NCBI GenBank assembly: GCA_021201665.1
Contig: JAJQEO010000065.1
Coordinates: forward strand, 21,905-85,904
Length of the DNA stretch: 64,000 nucleotides
DNA from: Lachnospiraceae bacterium
GTDB taxonomy: Bacteria; Bacillota; Clostridia; Lachnospirales; Lachnospiraceae
Reading direction: 5' to 3'
The notes under the pieces were generated by a model. It made no database searches and was not told the DNA's origin. It was given only the letters and a program-made list of their open reading frames with translations. Position 1 is the first letter of the stretch, and each line of letters begins with the position of its first letter. Positions 24,718 through 33,596 of the stretch are shown piece by piece. The position numbers were made by a program, and so were the translations under genes.

Positions 24718-25599
24718 ATGCTAATCGGCGGGAATAAAGAGAAAGTGATTGCGAACATGCGGTCCGCCACGGAGAAGGGCGAGCTGAACTGTAAGGTGGA
24801 GACTGGCGACCCGGTTTTGTCCGAAGAGGAGCGGGAGAGGATTGTCCGGCATTATCTGGATAATTACAGGACCTTCGGATACCGGTTCTGCAACGTGTGC
24901 GCACGGGCTCTGACAGACACAGCCACCAGATGGCTGAACCGGAGCACCAGAATCGAAGGACTGGAAAATATAAAAGACATACATGGCGGCGCGATTGTCA
25001 CCAGCAATCATTTCAGTCCGCTGGATAATACGGCGGTGCGGAAGGCGATGAACCGGGCTGGCTACCGGCGGCTGTTCATCGTCAGCCAGGAGACGAATCT
25101 TGCCATGAAGGGGTGGATCGGATTTCTGATGAATCATGAGGATATCATTCCTCTGGTGAATCATTCCGAGTATCTGCGCAAAAGCTTCGGCCCCATGATC
25201 CGGGAACGGCTCAGACATGGGGACGCCATTCTGATCTATCCGGAGCAGGAGATGTGGTTTCATTACCGGAAGCCCCGTCCGCCGAAACGCGGCGCGTACT
25301 ATTACGCGGCTGTCAATCATGTTCCGCTCATTTCCTGCTTTGTGGAGATCCGGGATTTGCCAGGCAAGGAAAATGAAGAATTCCACAAGACCCGGTATGT
25401 GATGCACATCCTCAAGCCCATTTATCCGGATCCGGATAAAAGTGCCAGAGAGAGCAGCCGGGAAATGATGCGGCAGGATTACCAGCAAAAAGTGGCTGCC
25501 TATGAACAGGCCTATGGGAAAAAGCTGACTTATGATTTTGAGGCGGATGATGTAGCGGGATGGATTCCGCCCGAAGAAACACAGAGAGGAAGTCTTTGA
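24718..25599 (+). CDS. PlsC-type acyltransferase (2)
   Basis: This 293-residue protein has a canonical HX4D motif (His98 to Asp103 in SNHFSPLD) and the second block AILIYPEQEMWFHY, where the glutamates replace the EGT of classical PlsC. A helical N-terminal region of about 75 residues precedes the domain. The start is uncertain: GAAGGAGAG lies 13 bases before ATG 24718, and an in-frame GTG at 24688 is the alternative. Its stop abuts the GTG of the plasmalogen-synthase-like gene with no spacer, implying coupled translation and a shared lipid substrate. Confidence 0.8.
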   Translation: MLIGGNKEKVIANMRSATEKGELNCKVETGDPVLSEEERERIVRHYLDNYRTFGYRFCNVCARALTDTATRWLNRSTRIEGLENIKDIHGGAIVTSNHFSPLDNTAVRKAMNRAGYRRLFIVSQETNLAMKGWIGFLMNHEDIIPLVNHSEYLRKSFGPMIRERLRHGDAILIYPEQEMWFHYRKPRPPKRGAYYYAAVNHVPLISCFVEIRDLPGKENEEFHKTRYVMHILKPIYPDPDKSARESSREMMRQDYQQKVAAYEQAYGKKLTYDFEADDVAGWIPPEETQRGSL

Positions 25600-28500
25600 G
25601 TGGAAAGTACGGACAGAGAACTCCGGATTGGGATCGATGTAGGTTCCACGACAGTGAAAGTGGTTATTACGGATGCCGGAACGCAGGATGTGCTTTACGC
25701 ACGATACGTGCGGCATAATGCGAAACAGAAAGAGACGGTTGGCGGTCTGCTTGCGGAGGCGGAAGAGCAATACCCCCATCAGCGATTCCGGGCGGCGGTC
25801 TGCGGCTCCGGAGGCAGGACGATTGCCCAAAGATTAGGCGTCCATTACATACAGGAGGTAGTAGCCAATTCCGCAGCGGTCCGGGCATTGTATCCACAGG
25901 TAAGGACAGCTATTGAACTTGGCGGGCAGGACGCTAAGGTCGTATTTTTTTACTTTGATAAACAGAAAAATCAACTGCAGACCTCCGATATGCGGATGAA
26001 TGGAAGCTGTGCCGGCGGCACCGGCGCTTTTATCGATGAGGTAGCGGCGCTTCTGAATGTGGAAACGGAGCAGTTTGAAGCTCTGGCGGCGCAGGGACGC
26101 ACCGTCTATGACATTTCCGGGCGCTGCGGCGTGTTTGCAAAGACAGATATCCAGCCTTTGCTGCTTTCCGGGGCGAAAAAGGAGGATATCGCTCTGTCCA
26201 CGTTTCACGCCATCGCAAAGCAGACCATCGGCGGTCTGGCACAGGGCCTTGAGCTGGCCCCGCCGATTATTTTCGAGGGAGGACCGCTGACCTTTAACCC
26301 GACACTGATCAAGACTTTTGCCGGACGGCTTGGACTTAAGGAAAGCGCCAGGGAAACGCCCCCTCCTTTCAGTCGGCGGCAGGTCGCGCCGTCCATTGAG
26401 AGAAACGCTGCGCGTTTGGACGGCGCTATTGTGCGTCCGGAGCATCCGGAAACGATTGTGGCCTATGGGACAGCGATTGCCATTGACCAGATTTTTCCAG
26501 ATAAAGGGGAACATTCAGATACCGTCACCCTGCGGGAGCTGGCAGAACGGCTTGCCGCCCCGGAGGAATCCTCTCATAAGACAGAGGAAAAGGGGAAGCC
26601 TTTTTTTTGCTCGCCGGAGGAAAAGAAGCAGTTTCAGGAAAGACATGGCCGGGAGCTGCAGGAACTTTGTATGCCGAAACCAGAGGCCGGGGAGCTGCGC
26701 GTCTGGCTGGGGATCGACTCCGGCAGTACCACATCGAAGTTCGTTCTGCTGGACGAGGAAGGCCGTGTCGTTGACCGGTTTTATGCTCCAAACAGGGGAG
26801 AAGCCCTGCTGGTGGTACGGGACGGATTGCTTGAAATAAAACGAAAATATGATGCGCAGGGCATCCGGCTGCATGTTCTGGGACTTGGCACGACCGGATA
26901 TGGGGAGAACCTGCTGGCGCGGGCATTTGGCGCGGATTATCACACGGTCGAGACGGTGGCTCATGCCATGGGGTGTACCCATTACTATCCGGAGACGACC
27001 TTTTTGCTGGATATCGGCGGTCAGGATATGAAGGCAATCTGGCTGGAGGACGGCATTATCACAAATATTATGCTGAACGAGGCCTGTTCATCCGGCTGCG
27101 GCTCTTTTCTGGAGAATTTTGCTTCCAGTTTGCGGATACCGGTAGATGAGATTGCAGAGACAGCCTTTCGCTCCGAATCTCCGGCAAAGCTGGGCAGCCG
27201 CTGTACGGTGTTCATGAACAGTACGATCATCACGGAGCAGCGCAATGGAAAAGGCCCGGATGATATTATGGCCGGGCTCTGCCGTTCCGTCATTGAGAAC
27301 GTGTTCACAAAAGTCATTCGTATTTCAGACACAACCGATCTGGGAGAGCATGTTGTCGTACAGGGCGGCACCTTCCGCAATCAGGCGGTCCTTCGCGCTC
27401 TGGAGGAATACCTTGGCACCCGGGTAAAGCTGGCGCCTTATCCGGGCGAGATGGGAGCCATCGGCGCGGCTCTGGAGGTAAAACGCCAGATTACAGAGGC
27501 GGGCTATCCGGTCGGGGGGAAATCCAGTTTTATAGGATTTGACGCACTGGAGAAATTCTCCTATGAGACGCAGAGCGGCGTGCAGTGTACCGGCTGCGGA
27601 AACCGGTGCAACCGTACGGTCGTCACTTTTTCTACCGGAAAAACCTGGGTATCCGGCAACCGCTGTGAGAAAGGAGCGGTGGTTAAAGAAAATCGTCCTC
27701 TCGTGACAGGTTATGATAATTTCGGCAGTCAATGGGATTGCGATTGTGCTTCTGAACAGGAGAGTAATAAAAATACAGGTGCCGGATTGGGACAACCGAC
27801 CTACACAGACCACATGGAATCTGCGAAAGGACACAGGAAGGCGTCAGAGAAATCAACAGAAAAGCTAACAGAAAAGCCGACAGAAAAACAGACAGAAAAG
27901 CAAACGGTAAAACAGACAGAAAAACAAACGAAAAAACAGACAGAAAAACAAACGAAAAAACAGACAGAAAAACAAACAGAGAAGCCCGCGGATTTATTTG
28001 CGGAGCGGGAAGCTCTCCTCTTTGCGGACTACTCGTATCATCAGGCGGCTCCGGACAAAGGAGAGGCGATCGGCCTGCCCAGAGTGCTGGAATTCTGGGA
28101 CAGTATGCCGTTCTGGAGTACTTTTTTCCGGGCACTGGGGTATCAGACGAGGTTTTCCCGCAAAAGCTCGCGGAAGCTTTATGAGCAGGGCCTGCAGTAC
28201 GTGGCTTCGGACACGGTCTGCTTTCCGGCGAAGCTGGTCCACGGGCATATCATGGATCTGGCTGGGATGGGCGTGGACCGCATCTTCTTTCCCTATGTGA
28301 TGCATATGCCTCCGGAGGGTGTGGATAAGAACAGTCCTTATGTCTGCTCCGTCCTGCAGGGATATCCGATGGTTGTGCGCAATTCGCAGAATCCGGAGAA
28401 AGAGGGAAAGGTGATTTTTGATACGCCGGTGTTCCACTGGTTTGAGGAGAAGGACCGGAAAAAGCAGATCTGCAGCTATGCGGTGGAGACGCTGGGCGTG

Positions 28501-30345
28501 ACGAAGGCGGAAGCGGCTTCCGCCTTTGCGGACGGGGAACATGCACTTTTATCTTTTCGGGAAACACTGACGCGGCTGAGCAGTGAGATTATTCGTCAGG
28601 CACATGAATCCGGCACATATGCCGTGGTTCTGGCGGGGCGGCCTTATCATACCGACCCCTTTATCTGTCACGATCTTTCCAGAAAATTCACCGAACGCGG
28701 CGTTCCCGTGCTGACCGTGGACAGCCTGCCGGACCTTAGTAAGCAGGATCTGAAAAATACCAGGATAGAGATTACCAACGACTTCCATACGAGGATGCTG
28801 GAAGGGGCAATGGTGGCAGCAAAAGACCCGGCACTGGAATATGTGCAGATCGTCAGCTTCGGCTGCGGCCACGATGCCATTCTGTCCGATGAAATCAGCC
28901 GGATTCTGGCGGAGTGCGGGAATAAATCTCCGCTGATCCTCAAGGTGGATGAGAGCGACGCAAGTGGTTCTCTTGGTATCCGCATCCAGTCTTTCCTGGA
29001 GACGATTGCGATTAAGCGCAGAAACGCCCAGTGCCGCACCGCCCATGCAGACAGCGCCGCTCGTCCGGACGGCACCTTCGAGGGGAAGCTGTCAGAGCCG
29101 AGCCCTGCAAAATTTTATAAAAGTGACCGCAAACGGCGCACGATCCTGGTTCCGAATATCTCCAAAGAGGTGTCCGTGCTGCTTTCTGCCATCATGGAGA
29201 AGGAAAACTACACCGTAAAAACATTGCCCATCGGAGGCCCGGAGCAGATCGCCCTGGGGAAGAAGTATGTCCACAATGATATCTGTTTCCCTTGCCAGAT
29301 GGTGATCGGCGAGCTGATCAGTGCCCTGCAGAAGGGAAATTATCGTCAGGACGAGGTGGCCGTGGCGATGGTGAAATTCCAGTGTGACTGCCGGATGTCT
29401 CATTATGCGGGACTGCTGCGGAAAGGACTGGACCGGGCCGGCTTTACCGACGTCCCCATCGTGACTACGGATGCCGGTGACTCGAAGAATATGCACCCGG
29501 GCGTGATGATCCTGGGCGTTTCCGCTATCTGGGAAGCAGTATGGGTCTTTATGATGCTGGATATTCTCACGGACATTTGCCGGAAAATCCGCCCTTACGA
29601 GCTGCATCCAGGCGAGACGGACGAGGTTTACAATGACTGTGTGAATCAGCTGGCGGAGGGAATCCGCAAGGGTGTAAAAAATGCCAGAAAAGTTTTTGAG
29701 ACCTGTATTGACCGGATGGGGCATATCCCTTATAATCGAAGTCAGCTAAAGCCGAAGGTGTTCGTTACCGGAGAACTGCTGGTGACCTATCATCCCGGCT
29801 CTAATTTCAACATTGAACGATATCTGGAAGCCAACGGCATGGAGACGGCATTTCCCAGGATTACGGATCAGCTGCGGAAGGATTTCCGTGCGACAGAATG
29901 TGAGATCAAAGACTATCATGCCAGCATTCCGCCTTACCCACAGCTGGTGGAGGGGCTGTTTGACTATGTCCAGAAGCAGCTGGAGAAGGTCGCCGTCCGC
30001 CATGAGCTTTATGAATGCGCGAAGAAGCCGAAAGATCTGTACAGGGAAGTCGGCGCCATCATCCCTGAAACCCTGAGCTGCGGAGAGGGCTGGCTGATGG
30101 CCGCAGAGATCGCGCACAATGCGAAGGATGGCGTAAAGTCGTTTATCATCCTGCAGCCCTTCGGCTGCCTGCCGAACCATGTCTGCGGACGCGGGGTCAT
30201 TAAACGGCTGAAGGAGGAGTACCCGGATATTTCGATTCTGCCGCTCGACCTTGATCCGGACACCAGCTACGCGAATGTGGAAAACCGGCTGCAGATGCTG
30301 ATCATGAACCACAGCCAGGAAGAACCGGGCAGCAAGGCTTCTTAA
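25600..30345 (+). CDS. plasmalogen synthase-like protein: double BcrAD/HgdC ATPase + DUF2229 + HgdB-like
   Basis: This 1581-residue protein starts at GTG. Two ASKHA-fold activator ATPase domains of the 2-hydroxyacyl-CoA dehydratase activase family lie at about 7-300 (GIDVGSTTVK; ELGGQDAK; NGSCAGGTG) and 368-645 (GIDSGSTTSK; DIGGQDMK; EACSSGCGS). A cysteine motif for a [4Fe-4S] cluster (CTGCGNRC) follows at about 662. A Thr-Glu-Lys-Gln repeat linker occupies 751-795, then DUF2229 and HgdB-like dehydratase regions from 800 to the end. This order is that of the PlsA/PlsR proteins that make plasmalogen vinyl ethers in anaerobic clostridia (a two-gene operon in Clostridium perfringens), here fused. 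Immediate coupling to a PlsC-type acyltransferase fits a glycerolipid substrate. A generic dehydratase activator is the alternative. Confidence 0.72.
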   Translation: MESTDRELRIGIDVGSTTVKVVITDAGTQDVLYARYVRHNAKQKETVGGLLAEAEEQYPHQRFRAAVCGSGGRTIAQRLGVHYIQEVVANSAAVRALYPQVRTAIELGGQDAKVVFFYFDKQKNQLQTSDMRMNGSCAGGTGAFIDEVAALLNVETEQFEALAAQGRTVYDISGRCGVFAKTDIQPLLLSGAKKEDIALSTFHAIAKQTIGGLAQGLELAPPIIFEGGPLTFNPTLIKTFAGRLGLKESARETPPPFSRRQVAPSIERNAARLDGAIVRPEHPETIVAYGTAIAIDQIFPDKGEHSDTVTLRELAERLAAPEESSHKTEEKGKPFFCSPEEKKQFQERHGRELQELCMPKPEAGELRVWLGIDSGSTTSKFVLLDEEGRVVDRFYAPNRGEALLVVRDGLLEIKRKYDAQGIRLHVLGLGTTGYGENLLARAFGADYHTVETVAHAMGCTHYYPETTFLLDIGGQDMKAIWLEDGIITNIMLNEACSSGCGSFLENFASSLRIPVDEIAETAFRSESPAKLGSRCTVFMNSTIITEQRNGKGPDDIMAGLCRSVIENVFTKVIRISDTTDLGEHVVVQGGTFRNQAVLRALEEYLGTRVKLAPYPGEMGAIGAALEVKRQITEAGYPVGGKSSFIGFDALEKFSYETQSGVQCTGCGNRCNRTVVTFSTGKTWVSGNRCEKGAVVKENRPLVTGYDNFGSQWDCDCASEQESNKNTGAGLGQPTYTDHMESAKGHRKASEKSTEKLTEKPTEKQTEKQTVKQTEKQTKKQTEKQTKKQTEKQTEKPADLFAEREALLFADYSYHQAAPDKGEAIGLPRVLEFWDSMPFWSTFFRALGYQTRFSRKSSRKLYEQGLQYVASDTVCFPAKLVHGHIMDLAGMGVDRIFFPYVMHMPPEGVDKNSPYVCSVLQGYPMVVRNSQNPEKEGKVIFDTPVFHWFEEKDRKKQICSYAVETLGVTKAEAASAFADGEHALLSFRETLTRLSSEIIRQAHESGTYAVVLAGRPYHTDPFICHDLSRKFTERGVPVLTVDSLPDLSKQDLKNTRIEITNDFHTRMLEGAMVAAKDPALEYVQIVSFGCGHDAILSDEISRILAECGNKSPLILKVDESDASGSLGIRIQSFLETIAIKRRNAQCRTAHADSAARPDGTFEGKLSEPSPAKFYKSDRKRRTILVPNISKEVSVLLSAIMEKENYTVKTLPIGGPEQIALGKKYVHNDICFPCQMVIGELISALQKGNYRQDEVAVAMVKFQCDCRMSHYAGLLRKGLDRAGFTDVPIVTTDAGDSKNMHPGVMILGVSAIWEAVWVFMMLDILTDICRKIRPYELHPGETDEVYNDCVNQLAEGIRKGVKNARKVFETCIDRMGHIPYNRSQLKPKVFVTGELLVTYHPGSNFNIERYLEANGMETAFPRITDQLRKDFRATECEIKDYHASIPPYPQLVEGLFDYVQKQLEKVAVRHELYECAKKPKDLYREVGAIIPETLSCGEGWLMAAEIAHNAKDGVKSFIILQPFGCLPNHVCGRGVIKRLKEEYPDISILPLDLDPDTSYANVENRLQMLIMNHSQEEPGSKAS
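27852..27984 (+). repeat. 12-bp tandem repeat coding for a Thr-Glu-Lys-Gln linker
   Basis: About eleven units of ACAGAAAAACAG type encode TEK(P/Q/L) or TKKQ tetrapeptides (residues 751-795). It separates the ATPase half from the dehydratase-like half of the protein. Confidence 0.9.
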
Positions 30346-30372
30346 AAAATCTGGGACACAAATGAGAGAAAA

Positions 30373-31587
30373 ATGAAACCGAATGATAAAAAGGAACAGA
30401 GATACTTTAAGCTATATCATGCTTTAAAGAAGGCGGCAGGTCCACTCTGCCATCTGATTTTTCGAATGAAAAAGGAAGACGAGATTCCTCTTCCGAAAGA
30501 GCCTTGCCTCGTGGTAGTCAATCATACCTGCTATTTTGATCCTCTGATTGTCGCAATGAGTGTGGATCAGCCGCTTTGCTTTGTGACCGGAGAAAACCTG
30601 CTTCGCCACAGATTTCCGGCTTTTCTGGCAGTTGATGTTTTCCGCAGCATACCCTGTTCCAAAGGGAAAATGAATATTGGAACCATTCTTGAAATATCCA
30701 GAAGCCTGAAAACGGGGCATTATGTCTGCATGTTCGCGGAGGGAAACATTACCTATGACGGAGCAACGGCGCCTCTGGCTCCTGTAAATGGGAAGCTTTT
30801 TGGGGCTTTGCGGTGTACGGTTGTGACGGTTGCTGTGACCGGCGCCTATCAGGTTATCCCACGGTGGAGCAGCAGATTAAGCAGAGGCAATGTCTCGGCG
30901 GAGCTAAAAGGCGTTTATACGAAAGAAATGCTGCACAATATGACTCCGGAGGAGATCGTGGCGCGTTTTAATCAGGATCTGTACGTGGAGCAGCCCGCCG
31001 CAGAGGATTCCCCCCTTGCGAAGCGAATCTGCATGGGAAAGCGGCCATCGGGAGATGGCGTGCCCATTGCCCGGAAGACCTGTCATCGCAGCGCGAAGGG
31101 CATTCATTATGTATTGTATGCCTGCCCGGAATGTGGCTCACTGGGAAAAATCAGAGGAAAAGGCAGTAAAATCTGCTGCTCCGGATGCGGGAGGGTATGG
31201 GAATATAATGGTTTGGGGAAAATAGAAGATGGCCGGTTCCGGACAATCTGGCAGTGGAACCGCTGGCAGATGGGCTTTGTGCGGGAGCTTGTTGAAAGCG
31301 ATGTGAACATCAGACTGTCTGACCTGAATGCCAGATTGTTCCGGATCGCCGATGACCATAAACGGCACCTTTGTGAATCAGGAATTCTGCTTTTAAACCA
31401 GGCAAAATTGTCGGTTGGGAAACATGTGTTTCCTTTAGAAAAAATATCCCGCATGGATACCCGTAATAAGGGAGTACTCCTTTTTTCTGTGAACAACGAG
31501 GATTATTACGAGGTTTCGGCCCGAAAAGGCTTTTCCGGGCTGATGTATAAGACTTTTTTTGAGGCATTGAAGAATACTGAAAAATAG
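30373..31587 (+). CDS. PlsC-type acyltransferase (3) with C-terminal zinc ribbon
   Basis: This 404-residue protein has an acyltransferase domain in the first 200 residues with HX4D (His51 to Asp56 in NHTCYFD) and the block CMFAEGNITYDG. After a basic linker comes a four-cysteine zinc ribbon (CPEC at 251-254, CSGC about 16 residues later), then a C-terminal beta-rich domain of about 120 residues that is not recognised. The zinc ribbon and extra domain are unusual for PlsC and may bind a partner. It begins 28 bases after the plasmalogen-synthase-like gene, so it belongs to the same unit. Confidence 0.75.
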   Translation: MKPNDKKEQRYFKLYHALKKAAGPLCHLIFRMKKEDEIPLPKEPCLVVVNHTCYFDPLIVAMSVDQPLCFVTGENLLRHRFPAFLAVDVFRSIPCSKGKMNIGTILEISRSLKTGHYVCMFAEGNITYDGATAPLAPVNGKLFGALRCTVVTVAVTGAYQVIPRWSSRLSRGNVSAELKGVYTKEMLHNMTPEEIVARFNQDLYVEQPAAEDSPLAKRICMGKRPSGDGVPIARKTCHRSAKGIHYVLYACPECGSLGKIRGKGSKICCSGCGRVWEYNGLGKIEDGRFRTIWQWNRWQMGFVRELVESDVNIRLSDLNARLFRIADDHKRHLCESGILLLNQAKLSVGKHVFPLEKISRMDTRNKGVLLFSVNNEDYYEVSARKGFSGLMYKTFFEALKNTEK

Positions 31588-31612
31588 CTCCAGAAAATAA
31601 ATTGAGAAGCTG

Positions 31613-32446
31613 ATGAAAAAGAAAATTGCGATTATTACCGGGGCATCGAGCGGCCTTGGAAGAGAATTTGTCAGGCAGCTGGATAAAAAAACAGAAAGGC
31701 TTCGTGAGAAAGGTGCGGGGACTGAAAATCTGAATGAAAATCCGAATGCAATTCTGGATGAAATTTGGGTCATCGCCCGCAGGGAAGAGCGGCTGAATGA
31801 ACTGCGCGGACAGATTGGTACGCCGCTTCGGGTGATTCCGCTTGACCTGACCCGGAAGGAATCCTTTCAGACGATCCGTGCTCTGCTGGAGGAAGAACAG
31901 CCCGAAGTGCGCTATCTCATCAATGCGGCCGGTTTTGGGAAAATCGGCTCATGGAAAGATATCTCCATAGAAGACTGCGATGATATGATTGATCTGAACT
32001 GCCGCGCTGCGGTTGATATGACGCAGCTGGTGCTTCCCTTTATGAGCAGGGGATCAAATGTGCTGGAGCTCTGTTCGACCGCGGGATTTCAGCCCTTTCC
32101 GTATCTGAATGTCTATTCCGCCTCCAAAGCATTTTTGTACCGCTACAGCCGCGCCCTTCGCGTGGAACTGCTTGGAGAAGGCATTCATGTGACGGCGGTC
32201 TGCCCTTACTGGGTAAAAGACACGGAATTTATCGGCACAGCCCAAAATACGGAAAACAGCACGTATATTCGGCATTTTCCCCTCGCTTGCCGTGAGAAGA
32301 ATGTTGTGCGCCACGCTCTGATTGATGTAAGCCTTGGGCTTCCGGTGTCTACGCCAGGACTGGTCTGCATGGTTCACCGGATTGCGGCAAAATTTATTCC
32401 GGGTGAGATCATGATGGGAATCTGGGCAATCCTGCGCAGGTTATAA
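31613..32446 (+). CDS. short-chain dehydrogenase/reductase
   Basis: This 277-residue SDR has the cofactor loop TGASSGLG at 9-16, NAAGFGKIG in the middle, the catalytic Tyr168 and Lys172 in YSASK, and the serine in ELCSTAG upstream. A charged insertion of about 20 residues (around 27-46, KKTERLREKGAGTENLNENP) separates the first two secondary-structure elements. It is the last gene of the lipid unit. A role in reducing an acyl or keto lipid intermediate is plausible from context only. An AATTGAGAAG stretch serves as a weak ribosome site. Confidence 0.82.
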   Translation: MKKKIAIITGASSGLGREFVRQLDKKTERLREKGAGTENLNENPNAILDEIWVIARREERLNELRGQIGTPLRVIPLDLTRKESFQTIRALLEEEQPEVRYLINAAGFGKIGSWKDISIEDCDDMIDLNCRAAVDMTQLVLPFMSRGSNVLELCSTAGFQPFPYLNVYSASKAFLYRYSRALRVELLGEGIHVTAVCPYWVKDTEFIGTAQNTENSTYIRHFPLACREKNVVRHALIDVSLGLPVSTPGLVCMVHRIAAKFIPGEIMMGIWAILRRL

Positions 32447-32743
32447 TTTCGAACGGGCGTACTCTACACCATTATAAACTACCAGAGATGTAATTCCCAT
32501 AAACAGTAAGGCGAACACCACAGGGGAAACCGATCGCGGAATGAGTGAAAGGCTGATTCGGATTCGCGTGATATAAAATAATAACACCTTTCTAAAAAAA
32601 CTATACTGAAAAATAGAAAAATTCGTGCAAAAATATAAAATATAAGAATCAGTATCAGATTCGTCCTCCTTATAAGGGGAAGATGCGGGATTTGAGAGCC
32701 GCATCTTCCCTTATATTTAAAGAGAAAGAAAGTGAGGTGCCAT
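32447..32743. other. 297-base AT-rich spacer ending in a long hairpin
   Basis: No supported gene. A minus-strand frame of 87 codons reads as a possible small membrane peptide (ending VVYNGVEYARSKL) but has no ribosome site. The hairpin at 32672-32714 closes the region. Confidence 0.5.
32672..32714 (+). terminator. 16-bp hairpin before the two-component genes
   Basis: ATAAGGG-GAAGATGCGG pairs with CCGCATCTTCCCTTAT apart from one bulged G, then TTATATTT. It may end the upstream lipid unit or act in the leader of the regulator gene; the T run is weak. Confidence 0.5.
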
Positions 32744-33595
32744 ATGAGCGTATACAGGATGGTTATTGCGGATGATGAAAAAATGATCCGGGAGGGTCTG
32801 GCCGGCATGAAATGGGAAGCATGGCAGATTGCTGTGATCGGCGTGGCGAAAAACGGCCTGGAAGCGCAGGAATACATTGACAGCGAAGAGTTTGACGTCC
32901 TGCTGACGGATATTAAAATGCCCGGCATGGGAGGCGTGGAGCTGGCGAAGAATCTGCAGAAGACGAATCCGTCCGCGAAGACGATCCTGTTGAGCGGCTA
33001 TGGGGAATTTTCACTCGCGCAGCAGGCGATCGGCAGCGGCGTGTTTGATTACATTCTGAAGCCTTCCACGCCGGATCAGATCTTAGAGAGTGTGAAGAGA
33101 GCCTGTGACGCAATCGCAGGGGAGCGGCAGTCGAAACAGTATGTCCGCAGTCTGGAAAAGAAGGTAGATGGCTACCGGGAGGTCTTAGGCGTCAGGGAAG
33201 TGCTGGAAAATCCGGAAAAATCAGCGAATATCCATGATATGCTTTCCTATATTTATACCCATTACGCGGAGAATCTCACGCTTTCCGCGCTGGCGGAGCA
33301 GTTCTATTTCAGCCCGGTCTATATGAGCTCTTATATCAAACGGCACACCGGACATACATTTCTGGAAATCCTGACTTCCGTTCGGATGTTCCACACGGCG
33401 CGGCTGCTTGCGGAGACGACGCTGAAAAACCGCGAGATCGGGATGCGTGTAGGCATTCCGGACGAGCGGTATCTGGGACAGGTGTTTAAGAAAACATATG
33501 GGATCACGCCGTACGAATACCGCAAAACGGCGTCGGATTCCAAAGAACCGCCCGAGACACTGGATGTCTTTATGAGAAAGAGGGGAGTGGGGTGA
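32744..33595 (+). CDS. YesN-type response regulator, AraC DNA-binding domain
   Basis: This 283-residue protein has a CheY-like receiver domain at 1-120 with the acidic pair in IADDE, phosphorylated Asp56 in LLTDIKMPG and the conserved lysine in LKPS. A linker follows, then an AraC-type double helix-turn-helix domain (about 175-275). Regulators of this class, with YesM-type kinases, switch on neighbouring sugar importers. ATG 32744 is chosen; AGTGAGGTG serves as ribosome site. It ends one base before the kinase start. Confidence 0.92.
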   Translation: MSVYRMVIADDEKMIREGLAGMKWEAWQIAVIGVAKNGLEAQEYIDSEEFDVLLTDIKMPGMGGVELAKNLQKTNPSAKTILLSGYGEFSLAQQAIGSGVFDYILKPSTPDQILESVKRACDAIAGERQSKQYVRSLEKKVDGYREVLGVREVLENPEKSANIHDMLSYIYTHYAENLTLSALAEQFYFSPVYMSSYIKRHTGHTFLEILTSVRMFHTARLLAETTLKNREIGMRVGIPDERYLGQVFKKTYGITPYEYRKTASDSKEPPETLDVFMRKRGVG

Positions 33596-33596
33596 T

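Noticed and set aside
27852..27984. Possible CRISPR-like regular repeat
   Set aside because: Units are 12 bp with no spacers and lie inside a coding frame; it is a coding microsatellite.
32441..32704. 87-codon minus-strand frame for a small membrane protein
   Set aside because: No ribosome site and strong AT bias; hydrophobic end could be chance.
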